Source: JAWLAT01 sp041395325 (GTDB lineage: Bacteria; Pseudomonadota; Gammaproteobacteria; Xanthomonadales; SZUA-5). Taken from it: DNA of 64,000 bases. Of this stretch, positions 25,287 to 33,758 are shown one piece after another. How positions within the stretch are numbered: the stretch's first letter is position 1; each line of letters begins with the position of its first letter. The stretch spans positions 1 through 64,000 of the forward strand of contig JAWLAT010000018.1 in NCBI GenBank assembly GCA_041395325.1, in the 5' to 3' direction. The position numbers were made by a program, and so were the translations under genes. The notes under the pieces were generated by a model that was given only the letters and a program-made list of their open reading frames with translations, did no database searches and was not told where the DNA came from.

Positions 25287-26363
25287 TCAGCGCACGGTCC
25301 AGCTGCCGTTCTGACCGTCCGAAAAGGCCGGGCTGCAGCTGTACCAGGCCGATTGGGGCTGTGTCGGGATCTGTGCTGTCAGCAGCAACTGCGAGAGCTG
25401 CTCGAGGGTACGTCCGCTGCGACAGCCGAATCCGGGCTCCTCGCGTGGATACCACCAGCCCCGGCTGGCAACGCCGTACTCGTCCAGCGTCATCTCGCCA
25501 AAGGGTGCCGGTGGCTGGTCAGCGTCAAAGGCCGCAGTGGGATGGACGACGCTGATGTCGATCTGATCGGGTGTCAGCTCGATCTCACTGATCAGCGCGC
25601 CCGCTGGCAGCACGGCAGCGATCGCCTCCAGGGCCGCCATCGGCTCCTCGGTCCAGCGTCGCGCTGGTCGGACCCGCAACTCGCTCGGCGCCGATTCACC
25701 CAGCGGGAAGACGGCGGCTGGAAACAGCCAGGGAAAGCGCTGATCGGCCGAGTCGACGTCTCCATAGGTCTGGATCGAGCCGGTGGCACCGCCTTCCAGG
25801 CCGACCCAGTCCCGTCGCAGCACGGCCCCGCTCGGCAGTCGCAACAGCTCCACCCCGAGCAGACCGTGGTCCAGATAGCGTTGGCCCAGCTGCGCCAGCG
25901 CCTGGCCCCAGGCAGCCGCGTCGTCGCTGTTTGCTTCGCCGCTGTCCGGGTGCTCGGCCGGCAGCTGATCGGCGTAGGGCACGTCGACCCGGGGGCCCCG
26001 ATGCACCCGGTCGGCATCGCACTGGATCTGGCGCCAGCTGCCCGCGTCGGCGCCCTGCTGAAAATAGGCGGTGAGACCACCTTGCCACCAGGCCAGCGCT
26101 TCGGGCTGATGGTGCAAGGACCAGCGCTCCCGCCACCACTCGCTGCACTGGCCATAGATCAGCTGAAAGTGGCCGCCGCTGAACAACTGTGTGTCCAGCG
26201 CCCGCTGTTGCGCCTGTGCGACGGCCTCTCGCTCCAGCTCTGCGATTCGTACGCCCTCTTCGCGCCAGGTCGAATAGGCGATCAGGCCGATCGGCACCAG
26301 CGCCAGCAGATAGTGCCAGTTGCCCGAAGGCTTGCCGCGCTGGCGTTGGCGCCGCCTGGGCAT
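25287..26363 (-). CDS. Membrane-anchored protein of unknown function
   Basis: A 358-residue protein: a basic N-terminus (MPRRRQRQRGKPSGN), one helix (WHYLLALVPIGLIAYSTW), a short coiled-coil-like segment (REEGVRIAELEREAVAQAQQ) and a Trp/Asp-rich soluble domain with several isolated cysteines (YGQCSEWW, IQCDAD, FGCRSG, YSCSPAF). The C-terminal MTLDEYGVASRGWWYPREEP is distinctive. I do not recognise the family. It starts 25 bases after the AAA+ gene on the same strand, with GGAGAG upstream, so it is probably in an operon with it and may be the membrane partner of that ATPase. Confidence 0.75.
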   Translation of the reverse strand: MPRRRQRQRGKPSGNWHYLLALVPIGLIAYSTWREEGVRIAELEREAVAQAQQRALDTQLFSGGHFQLIYGQCSEWWRERWSLHHQPEALAWWQGGLTAYFQQGADAGSWRQIQCDADRVHRGPRVDVPYADQLPAEHPDSGEANSDDAAAWGQALAQLGQRYLDHGLLGVELLRLPSGAVLRRDWVGLEGGATGSIQTYGDVDSADQRFPWLFPAAVFPLGESAPSELRVRPARRWTEEPMAALEAIAAVLPAGALISEIELTPDQIDISVVHPTAAFDADQPPAPFGEMTLDEYGVASRGWWYPREEPGFGCRSGRTLEQLSQLLLTAQIPTQPQSAWYSCSPAFSDGQNGSWTVR

Positions 26364-26388
26364 GGATGACAGCTCTCTCCGACAGTCC

Positions 26389-28131
26389 CTAGCGCATTTC
26401 CTCGATCACCCGCTTGATCGCCTGGAAGCGCCGTTGCAGACCTTCGCGGCCGCCGTGCTCCTCCAGTTTGGCCAGCGCGCTGGGGACCAGGAATTCCTTG
26501 TCCGTGCACTCGATGATCGCGGCGATCTCCTGCATTTCCCGCTCCAGACTCTGCGTTGACGGCATGAAGCCATCCAGGGTCGCGGCCAGGCGCTTCTTGG
26601 TGATGCTCTTTTCCCCGGCCAGCAGGGATTGCCGCCAGGCGCGGGCGATCAGCGACTCGATGTCGGCACCGGAGAGGTTGCCCACATGCGGCACATCCGG
26701 CACCACCTTGCGATCGAGCTTGGCGCTGATCTTCTTCGCCAGCACGACGAAGTAGTCGACGATCTCGCCCTGGGTCTGCGGATAGAACAGCGGTACGTGG
26801 ACCTCGGCACGACCCTGTCGCTTGAGGTCGATGGGCAACAGGTCGGGCCGGGCGGTCAGCAGCATCCAGACGATCTTGCCGCGGTATTCGGTGTCGCCCA
26901 TGGCATTGGCGATCATGCCGAAGATCCGTGAGCCCACGCCGGAGTCGCCGCCCTGACTGCGATCGCCGAGCATCGCATCGGCCTCGTCGATGATCACCAT
27001 CACCGGCCCCAGACCGCGCAGCACGCTGAGCACGCGCTCCAGATTGGCCTCCGACTCGCCGACATACTTGCTGCGGAAATTCTTCAGCTTGATGCAGGGC
27101 ATGCCGATCGAGCCGGCCAGGCAGGTGGCCAGGAAGGTCTTGCCCGTGCCCACCGGCCCGTTGAACAGATAGCCCATCGGGGCCACGTCCAGATTGCCCT
27201 GCCGGATCAGTTCGGCGTCATCGCGCAGGCGCTGCTTGGCCGCCACATGGCCAACGACCATGTCGAGGTTGAACTTCGGCTCGATGAACTCGAGCAGGTC
27301 TTGCGCCTGGCGTTCGATCAGGCGTTTCTTGCGCGCCTTGAAGGTGGCTTCGTCCAGACGCTTGCCGGCATCGCGCGAGGCGCGAATCAGCACCGCCAGA
27401 TCCGACAGCGACATGCCGTGTGTCAGCGCAGAAAGCTGGTCGAGGCTGAAATCGGAGAAGGCCTTGGTGTCGGTGCCGCCGACCAGATGCTGCAGATAGT
27501 CGTGGCGGGCCTGCGGCGTGGGCATCGGTACTTCGATGGCCGAGACGTGGGCAGAATTGACCAGGCGGTCGTGAAAATCGCCCAGTCGCGTGTCGATCAG
27601 GATGAAGGCCAGATTGGCCTGCTTGACGAAGGGATTGGAGGCCCAGTTGAGCAGCGTCACCAGATTCTGCGCACTGGCCGGTGCAAGACGGTCGCCCACC
27701 GGCACCAGGAAGGATGCGTAGTCGATCACCAGCGCCACCGATGGCCGGTCGCCGGGTGGATCGGTCAGCAGGTCAAGCACCAGCTTGTCCAGCGCCGCCA
27801 GCGTGTTGACCGGGTCCTTCGGCAGCCGGGTCAGATCGCCCAGTCGCCGGTTGAGCAGCGCGACCATCGCGCGTTGCCGCTCAACGTCCGCTCCGCCCAG
27901 CGGTCGCAATCCACGACCCAGGTCGTAGCCCAGCACCAGGTCCCAGCGGCCGAACAGCTGGCCGGCGAGAAACTCGCTCAGCGTGCCCCAGCCGCTGCCG
28001 CCGAGCGGCACCGGATCGGCCACATTGCCGTGCAGGATGAAGGTCGCGGTGGTGGCGGAGAAGTACAACTCGGCCAGCTGTCGGGCCCAGGCCGGAAAGT
28101 GCGCCGGCAGATTGCGGTCAGGAGAGGACAT
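26389..28131 (-). CDS. AAA+ ATPase with one active and one degenerate module
   Basis: A 580-residue cytoplasmic ATPase. The C-terminal AAA+ module has Walker A GPVGTGKT (325-332), Walker B VMVIIDEAD (D382, E383), a sensor-like LLTARPDLLP and an arginine-finger region KRQGRAEVHVPL, then the helical lid (LSGADIESLIARAWRQSLL). The N-terminal half (about 20-250) has an AAA-like sequence pattern (SVALVIDYASFLVPVGD as a Walker B-like strand) but no Walker A lysine, as in Ycf46/SpoVK-type proteins. The ATG at 28131 is preceded by GGAG. It is followed 25 bases on by a membrane-anchored protein. Substrate unknown; an unfoldase or remodelling role is inferred. Confidence 0.85.
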   Translation of the reverse strand: MSSPDRNLPAHFPAWARQLAELYFSATTATFILHGNVADPVPLGGSGWGTLSEFLAGQLFGRWDLVLGYDLGRGLRPLGGADVERQRAMVALLNRRLGDLTRLPKDPVNTLAALDKLVLDLLTDPPGDRPSVALVIDYASFLVPVGDRLAPASAQNLVTLLNWASNPFVKQANLAFILIDTRLGDFHDRLVNSAHVSAIEVPMPTPQARHDYLQHLVGGTDTKAFSDFSLDQLSALTHGMSLSDLAVLIRASRDAGKRLDEATFKARKKRLIERQAQDLLEFIEPKFNLDMVVGHVAAKQRLRDDAELIRQGNLDVAPMGYLFNGPVGTGKTFLATCLAGSIGMPCIKLKNFRSKYVGESEANLERVLSVLRGLGPVMVIIDEADAMLGDRSQGGDSGVGSRIFGMIANAMGDTEYRGKIVWMLLTARPDLLPIDLKRQGRAEVHVPLFYPQTQGEIVDYFVVLAKKISAKLDRKVVPDVPHVGNLSGADIESLIARAWRQSLLAGEKSITKKRLAATLDGFMPSTQSLEREMQEIAAIIECTDKEFLVPSALAKLEEHGGREGLQRRFQAIKRVIEEMR

Positions 28132-28341
28132 GAGAGCTCCGGGCGTCGCGCGATGTTGCGCAGTATGCCTGCGCCGACCGGCTTCGCGATCACCGCCCGC
28201 GTGCCGGCCGCACGCTGCTGGTCGACTGTGGAAAGGCTAGCAATCTGCAGGAAGTTCTCCCCATCAGGGGATTCTCACATTGCCTTTTTTCACCCGGCCG
28301 CGACATGATGGCGATCTTTCATTCACCTGGGGAGAGCGTTG

Positions 28342-30309
28342 ATGCGCAAGACGATGTTGTGGGCGGGCCTGGTTCTGGGCTTGGGCCTGGCGCCACAGGC
28401 GCAGGCCTCCAGTGTGGTGGCGGATTGGAATGAGGAGATGCTCACTGCCATCCGCAATACGGGCCCACGGCCGACCGTGGTCTCTCGCAGCCTGTTCATC
28501 GTCTCTGCGGCCCAATACGACGCCTGGACCGCCTTTGCGCCAACAGCGCTGGCAGTGACGCCGGCCAATCGCAGCTTGCGGCAGCCACTGGAGCTGCAGA
28601 CCGAAGAGAATCGTCGCATTGCGGTCAGCTACGCCGCCTATGTGGCGCTGGTCGACCAGTTCCCGACTCGCGTCGTGCAATTCAACGAATTCATGCAAAG
28701 CCTCGGCCTGGATCCAAACGTCAACGCGGCATTGCCGGATCCGGCGGCCATTGGTCGCGCGGCCGCGCAGGCCGTGCTGGCCGATCGTGCCGATGACAAC
28801 AGCCACCAGTCACTGAATTACGTCGACCTGCCATCGGACGCCTTCCCGTCCTTCTACGCGCCCATCAATGGCGCCGATCCGGCCGCGGCCAATGCACCCG
28901 GCAACGCAGGTTTCAATTCGAATCACTGGCAGCCGTTGCGTGTCCCGACCGGGACCGTGGTCGACGAAACCGGCCTTCCGGTCATCGATCCGAATGACCC
29001 GAGCAGCTTCACCGACCAGAAGTTCCTGACCCCGCACTGGGGTGCGGTCGATGCGTTCGCGGTCAGCAACCCCCGCGATCTGCTGCCGCCAGCGCCGCCG
29101 CAGCGTGGCTCAGATCGGCCCTATATCGACTCGCTGGGCCAGCTGATGACCGAAGACGAAGCCTGGAATGCGCAGTTCGACGAGGTGCTGGCCTTCAGCG
29201 CCGGACTCACCGACGAGCAGAAGGTCATCGCTGAATTCTGGGCCGATGGCCCGCGCTCGGAGACCCCGCCGGGTCACTGGAACCAACTGGCCCAGGGCGT
29301 GTCGGTGCGCGACCAGCACGACATTGGTCAGGACGCGCGGATGTTCCTGGCGCTGAATGCCGCGGTCATGGATGCCGGCATCGTCACCTGGTACACCAAG
29401 CGCGTGTTCGATTTCATCCGGCCGGCATCGGCCATTCGCGACAAGTACGCCGGCCAGACCATCGAGGCCTGGGGCGGTCCCGACCAGGGCACGCAGACCA
29501 TCGCCGGCGAAGACTGGCGGCCGTATCAGGATCTGCGCTTCGTCACTCCGCCATTTGCCGAATTCACCTCCGGCCACAGTGGTTTTTCCGCCGCCGCCGC
29601 CGCGATCCTGACGGACTTCACCGGCTCGGAGACCTTCTACGACGGCGTCACCCGGATCGGCAAGGACCTCAATGGCGACGGCGAGGAGGACTTCTTCGGC
29701 CAGCACATCGCGCTGCCCGGTTCGAACATGTTCGAAAGCAGTCCAGCCGAGACCGTGACCCTGCGCTGGGACACCTTCAAGGCTGCTGCTGATGAGGCCG
29801 GTATCTCACGCCTGTATGGCGGCATCCACATTCAGGACGGCGATCGCCATGGCCGCCGGATTGGTGAGCGGGTGGCCGAAGCTGTTCTGGCCAAGACGGG
29901 TGCGTTGTTCGCCGGCAATCGATTGATCGATGGTTCGCTCAGTGGCAGCTGGTATGACCCGGCGCGTGCCGGAGAGGGCTTCGTCCTTGAGGTCCTGCCT
30001 GATGCTCAGGTCGTGGCCTCCTGGTACACCTACGATGCCGAGGGCAACCAGACCTGGTTGTACGGTCAAGGTGCGATTGACGCTCAGGGTGCGGTGACCA
30101 TCGATGCCTACATCACCAACGGCGCGCGCTTTGGCTCTGCCTTCAACCCGGCCGATGTCAATCTGGTCTTGTGGGGAACGTTGACCTTCCGCTTCAACGA
30201 TTGTGACCACGGCACCGTCACCTATTTCCCGACGGTGACCGGTTTTGAATCCGGTTCGTTGGACATCTACCGCCTGACCGACATTCAGGGCAATCGCTGT
30301 CGCGAGTAA
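28342..30309 (+). CDS. Secreted vanadium-haloperoxidase/PAP2-like enzyme with C-terminal module
   Basis: A 655-residue exported protein (signal MLWAGLVLGLGLAPQAQA). All three motifs of the vanadium-haloperoxidase/PAP2 phosphatase fold are present: KRVFDFIRP (K353, R360), SGHS (S410-H412) and SRLYGGIHIQD (S489, R490, H496, D500). An EF-hand-like DLNGDGEED lies between the last two. Residues about 533-655 form a separate beta-rich module starting GSWYDPARAGEGF and ending near NRC, of a kind I recall as C-terminal to unrelated secreted proteins in Xanthomonadales. Whether it halogenates or dephosphorylates cannot be told. ATG 28342 has GGGGAGA 6 bases upstream. Confidence 0.85.
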   Translation: MRKTMLWAGLVLGLGLAPQAQASSVVADWNEEMLTAIRNTGPRPTVVSRSLFIVSAAQYDAWTAFAPTALAVTPANRSLRQPLELQTEENRRIAVSYAAYVALVDQFPTRVVQFNEFMQSLGLDPNVNAALPDPAAIGRAAAQAVLADRADDNSHQSLNYVDLPSDAFPSFYAPINGADPAAANAPGNAGFNSNHWQPLRVPTGTVVDETGLPVIDPNDPSSFTDQKFLTPHWGAVDAFAVSNPRDLLPPAPPQRGSDRPYIDSLGQLMTEDEAWNAQFDEVLAFSAGLTDEQKVIAEFWADGPRSETPPGHWNQLAQGVSVRDQHDIGQDARMFLALNAAVMDAGIVTWYTKRVFDFIRPASAIRDKYAGQTIEAWGGPDQGTQTIAGEDWRPYQDLRFVTPPFAEFTSGHSGFSAAAAAILTDFTGSETFYDGVTRIGKDLNGDGEEDFFGQHIALPGSNMFESSPAETVTLRWDTFKAAADEAGISRLYGGIHIQDGDRHGRRIGERVAEAVLAKTGALFAGNRLIDGSLSGSWYDPARAGEGFVLEVLPDAQVVASWYTYDAEGNQTWLYGQGAIDAQGAVTIDAYITNGARFGSAFNPADVNLVLWGTLTFRFNDCDHGTVTYFPTVTGFESGSLDIYRLTDIQGNRCRE

Positions 30310-30316
30310 GGTCCCC

Positions 30317-30342
30317 GGCCCGGCAGCGCAGGCTGCCGGGCC
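30317..30342 (+). terminator. Hairpin after the haloperoxidase-like gene
   Basis: Perfect 11-bp stem GGCCCGGCAGC / GCTGCCGGGCC with GCAG loop, 7 bases after the stop. It is followed by CGTGG rather than a T-run. Confidence 0.55.
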
Positions 30343-30501
30343 CGTGGTCGCTGGCGAAACGGCACCGGTCAGCGGCCGCACCAGGGGCTTGCGGCGCGCT
30401 GATGAGCAACGGTTTTGCCTATGACGGCATCAACACATCGCTGATCCTTGCCCGCCAGCCCCGTTGCGTCTGCTTGTCCGCTTTGCTGAAGGAGTCCGAC
30501 G

Positions 30502-30939
30502 ATGTTGCGCAAACTGTTGGTCATGATGGTCGCGCTGAGCCTGGTCGGCGCTGCGCAAGCGCGCGATACAGTCACCAGGATCGCCCTGCAGGACGCCATC
30601 AACATGGGCATGCAGAGTGGTCAGCTGGACGGCTCGGTGCGCTTCTTTCTGGACGGCCAGCACACGCCCCGAATTGCCGAGCGGCATGGCGAGGGTGTGT
30701 CCAATAAGAAGACCAATGGCGTGGGCAAGGATGATGTCTATGGCTGCCGCTATGTGGCGCTGTCGGCGTTGATCTCGCTGCAGCAGGCGGCTCGGCAGCG
30801 CGGTGCCAATGCCGTGGTCGACATCGTCAGCTACTACAAGAAGAACGTCGTCAGCGATCCGGCCGAGGTGGAATGCCACGCGGGTGCGATCATGATCGGC
30901 GTGGCACTGCGCGGCGAGTACGCGACCCTGGCCGACTGA
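30502..30939 (+). CDS. Conserved secreted protein (family often mislabelled 'excinuclease ATPase subunit')
   Basis: A 145-residue exported protein with signal MLRKLLVMMVALSLVGAAQA. The conserved block DVYGCRYVALSALISLQQAA and the stretch GANAVVDIVSYYKKN, then VECHAGAIMIGVAL, match a proteobacterial family that databases often name 'excinuclease ATPase subunit'. That name is wrong here: there is no ATP-binding motif and the protein is exported. The two cysteines (in YGCRY and VECHAG) may form a disulfide. AAGGAG lies 8 bases before ATG 30502. It precedes the phosphopantetheinyl transferase gene by 19 bases. Confidence 0.85.
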   Translation: MLRKLLVMMVALSLVGAAQARDTVTRIALQDAINMGMQSGQLDGSVRFFLDGQHTPRIAERHGEGVSNKKTNGVGKDDVYGCRYVALSALISLQQAARQRGANAVVDIVSYYKKNVVSDPAEVECHAGAIMIGVALRGEYATLAD

Positions 30940-30958
30940 GCGTCGGCTGGTCGGGACG

Positions 30959-31612
30959 ATGTTGCTGATCGGACTGCGATCGCTGATGCAGCTGCCGCTT
31001 ACACCGGCCGATGCCGACAAGGATGATCGGGCGCGGGCCATCGGCAATCCGCTGCGCCGGCGGCAGTATCTGGCCGGTCGGGCATTGCTGCGGGAGCTGC
31101 TGGGTCACTGGCCCGGCGTCGATCCAACGACCGAGATTAGAGCGCGGCCCGGTCAGGCGCCAACGCTACCCGCGTGGCCTTCGCTGCGGCTGTCGGTGTC
31201 GCACAGCGGGCCACTGGTGGCTGCCGCCGTGGCCGACCAGCCCGTCGGCATCGACGTCGAGGAACCCAGGGTTGGCCGGGACCTGAGCTCGCTGGCACGC
31301 TGGTCGATGGATGAGGTCGAGTACGCGGCCTGGGACGCCTTGCCGCCGACCGATCGAACCGCGGCCTTCTATCGCAGTTGGACTGCCAAGGAAGCGGCCT
31401 ACAAGGCCAGTGCTCAGACCCAGGCGGGTCTGGCCTGGCTGGCGATCGAAGCGGCTACCGACAACGCGGCGGAATTGGCCAGTTGGGCCCTGCCGCCAGA
31501 CGGTGCTTGCTGGTTGAGTGTCTGCAGTCCAGCGCTGGAACGATTGCACATTGTCGTGGCCGAGCCCGAGCTGCCCGAGAACGCGTGCTTTTACCGGCTG
31601 CGAGGGGGCTGA
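30959..31612 (+). CDS. 4'-phosphopantetheinyl transferase (Sfp-type)
   Basis: Transfers the phosphopantetheine arm of coenzyme A to carrier-protein serines; cytoplasmic, 217 residues as usual for Sfp-type enzymes. The motifs are LRLSVSHSG, then VGIDVEEPR with Mg ligands D99 and E101, and FYRSWTAKEAAYKAS with E145. No polyketide, peptide-synthetase or fatty-acid genes are adjacent, so its carrier-protein partner lies elsewhere. ATG 30959 is preceded by a weak GGGA. It sits 19 bases after the small secreted-protein gene and ends at a large hairpin facing the RTX gene. Confidence 0.92.
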   Translation: MLLIGLRSLMQLPLTPADADKDDRARAIGNPLRRRQYLAGRALLRELLGHWPGVDPTTEIRARPGQAPTLPAWPSLRLSVSHSGPLVAAAVADQPVGIDVEEPRVGRDLSSLARWSMDEVEYAAWDALPPTDRTAAFYRSWTAKEAAYKASAQTQAGLAWLAIEAATDNAAELASWALPPDGACWLSVCSPALERLHIVVAEPELPENACFYRLRGG

Positions 31613-31629
31613 TCGGGCAGTACCAGATG

Positions 31630-31665
31630 CCAGCGACCCGCGCGGCCAAGCCGGCGGGTCGCTGG
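31630..31665. terminator. Long hairpin between convergent PPTase and RTX genes
   Basis: CCAGCGACCCGC / GCGGGTCGCTGG pair over 12 bp, then a single bulged G, then CGGC / GCCG around a CAA loop. It fills the 79-base convergent gap and probably stops transcripts from both sides. No T-run. Confidence 0.6.
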
Positions 31666-31691
31666 AGCTGGCTGGTCGTGTGGCTGACGTC

Positions 31692-32939
31692 TCAGCGGAC
31701 CGGGACCTCGCAGTTGAGCAGCTTGTCGCGGCCACCGCCGCCGGCGCAGCGATCCTGACCGGCACCACCGTCGATGCGATCGCCACCATCGCCACCGATC
31801 AGCAGGTCATTGCCATCACCGCCGTCCAGATCCAGGCTGATCAGTCCGACCAGGCCGGTCGAGCCGATGATCACATCGCTGCCGCCCTGGCCGTTGACGT
31901 CCAGATTCTCGACGGTGCCGATGTCCAGCGTGAACAGATCCAGATTCGTGCGGCGGAAGCGCACGCGCTGGTGATCGTCCGGATCGATGTTGAAGTCATC
32001 GCCGGCCGTATTGCTGCCGTTGACCTGGACGAAGTCGAAGCCGGCGCCACCTTCGAGCATGTCGCTGCCGTCACCGTCGTTCCACACCAGCTGGTCGCTG
32101 CCATCCTGACCTAGTACCACATCATTGCCACGACCGCCGATCAGCGTGTCGTTGCCGGCACCGCCGCGCAGCACGTCGACACCATCGCCGCCGCGGACTT
32201 CATCATCGCCATCGCCACCGACCAGGGTCAGCGCGAGGCCGGGGATGCTGCCGCTGGCGCGCAGCCGATCGTTGCCACCCTGGCCATCGAGTTGCAGGTT
32301 TTCCACCGTACCGATGTCGAGGGTGAACAGGCCGAGGTTGTTGCGCTGGAAGCGGACTTCGCTGCGCCCGTTTGCCTGAGCTGTGAGGTCGAGATCATCG
32401 GCATCGTTGCTGCCATTGACCTGAACGAAGTCGAAGCCTTCGCCGCCTTCAAGGAAGTCACTGCCGTCGCCATCGTTCCAGATCAGCAGATCGCTGCCGT
32501 CCTGGCCCATTGCCACATCGTTGCCGCGGCCGCCAATCAGCACATCGTTGCCGGCGCCGCCGCGCAGGACGTCGACGCCGTCGCCACCGATCAGCAGATC
32601 GTTGCCTTCGTGGCCGAACACGCGTGACTCGATTTGCGCCATGGCCACGCCTTCGAGGCTGACGCGGTCATTGCCGGCGCCGGCATCGATGTCGATCAGG
32701 ACCGTATTGAAGGCGGTGGGCACGCCGCCAGCGATGGCGACACTGCCGCCATTGACGCGAATGCCGGCGCTGTCAGCCATGACTTCGATGCGGTCATCGG
32801 CCGGGGTGCCGATGACTTGCAGCACGCCATTGGACCAGATCGCCTTGATGGCCTGAGGACTGGTCGCCGCGTCTTGCGCCTGGGCCAGTCCGCCCGTCAG
32901 TGCCAGCGCCAGACCGGCGCAGAGAATGGTTGTCTTCAT
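31692..32939 (-). CDS. Secreted RTX/hemolysin-type calcium-binding repeat protein
   Basis: A 415-residue exported protein with a Sec signal (TTILCAGLALALTGGLAQAQ). It is built mainly of GGxGxDxxx calcium-binding nonapeptides (RGGAGNDVLIGGRGND; LLIGGDGGDRIDGGAGQD). Two large modules are near copies: each runs VDVLRGGAGND...GQDGSD...WNDGDGSD...FDFVQVNGSN and ends FTLDIGTVENL. It lacks a typical type I C-terminal secretion signal and no T1SS genes are nearby, so Sec export to the periplasm or beyond is expected. A C-terminal Cys pair (RCAGGG, LLNCEVPVR) may form a disulfide. ATG 32939 has GGGAGAA upstream. Confidence 0.88.
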   Translation of the reverse strand: MKTTILCAGLALALTGGLAQAQDAATSPQAIKAIWSNGVLQVIGTPADDRIEVMADSAGIRVNGGSVAIAGGVPTAFNTVLIDIDAGAGNDRVSLEGVAMAQIESRVFGHEGNDLLIGGDGVDVLRGGAGNDVLIGGRGNDVAMGQDGSDLLIWNDGDGSDFLEGGEGFDFVQVNGSNDADDLDLTAQANGRSEVRFQRNNLGLFTLDIGTVENLQLDGQGGNDRLRASGSIPGLALTLVGGDGDDEVRGGDGVDVLRGGAGNDTLIGGRGNDVVLGQDGSDQLVWNDGDGSDMLEGGAGFDFVQVNGSNTAGDDFNIDPDDHQRVRFRRTNLDLFTLDIGTVENLDVNGQGGSDVIIGSTGLVGLISLDLDGGDGNDLLIGGDGGDRIDGGAGQDRCAGGGGRDKLLNCEVPVR

Positions 32940-33196
32940 GGGGTTCTCCCTGTGTGATCCGAGGCGGTTTTGCCTCGCACTGGCAGGTACGGCCCACATC
33001 TTGCAAAGCGACATGGGCGTCTCGAGATGAAGGAAAACTGCCAACTTTCTGGCGGTTTGCCGTCTCCAACATCTTCATGACCTTCGCCTGCTGCGCCTGG
33101 CGAATCCTGAGGGGGCGAGGGCGCAAGATCTGCCGCACAGTGCCGCAGCCGATGCAGGCAGTCTGCACGGTCCGATGCCGATGTAGACGGGCCGCG

Positions 33197-33649
33197 ATGT
33201 ATGACAAGCAACCCGCGCGATGGCTGGACATCGGCGTCAGGCCTGCCCCTGTCCGGGCGGCCCAGGCGCTGCTGGCCTTGCGTCTGCTGCTGGCCGGACT
33301 GCTGGCGATCCACGGTTGGGCGCGCTGGATCCACGGTGGGGTGGCGCCATTCGGCGAATGGCTGGGCGGCCAGGGTTTCCCGTTGGGGCTGCAGCTGGCT
33401 TGGGCCGTGACCTTGCTGGAGGTCCTGGGCACGCCGCTGCTGGCGCTGGGCTGGCGCGTCCGCTGGCTCGCAGCCTGCTTTGCCAGCGTCTATTCCATCG
33501 GGCTGGTGCTGGTGCACTGGCCGGCTGGGTGGTTCGTCGTCGGCCTGGGCCGCAATGGCATGGAGTACAGCGTGTTGCTGATCGCTGGATTGCTGGCCTT
33601 GGCCTGGGCGCATCCGTCGCAGCGACGGTCGGCAGCAACAGCAGATTGA
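33197..33649 (+). CDS. DoxX-family membrane protein
   Basis: A 150-residue integral membrane protein with four hydrophobic helices, the DoxX/SURF4-like layout: ALLALRLLLAGLLAIHGWAR, LAWAVTLLEVLGTPLLALGW, ACFASVYSIGLVLVHWPAGW and EYSVLLIAGLLALAWAH. The motif HGWARW with a later LLEVLGTPLL and the loop VVGLGRNGMEYS are typical. ATG 33197 gives a short cytoplasmic lead before helix 1; the frame stretches further upstream with a Cys/Arg-rich unlikely extension. No strong ribosome binding site is visible. Divergent from the RTX gene (257-base spacer). Function of the family is poorly defined (quinone/thiol redox has been proposed for some). Confidence 0.82.
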   Translation: MYDKQPARWLDIGVRPAPVRAAQALLALRLLLAGLLAIHGWARWIHGGVAPFGEWLGGQGFPLGLQLAWAVTLLEVLGTPLLALGWRVRWLAACFASVYSIGLVLVHWPAGWFVVGLGRNGMEYSVLLIAGLLALAWAHPSQRRSAATAD

Positions 33650-33758
33650 ACTGGCTCGTGCATTCAATCAGGTGCGGTTGTCGGAAGTCTGGGATCGGAA
33701 CACCGCTGACGGCGCTACTCGACACGCCCCGAAGACGTATTTCCGATGGTGGCTGATG

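Noticed and set aside
30502..30939. Excinuclease ATPase subunit annotation
   Set aside because: The protein is exported, 145 residues long and has no nucleotide-binding motif.
31518..32627. Val/Ala/Asp-rich plus-strand frames opposite the RTX gene
   Set aside because: Mirror image of the GGxGxD repeats read on the other strand, so repetitive without being genes.
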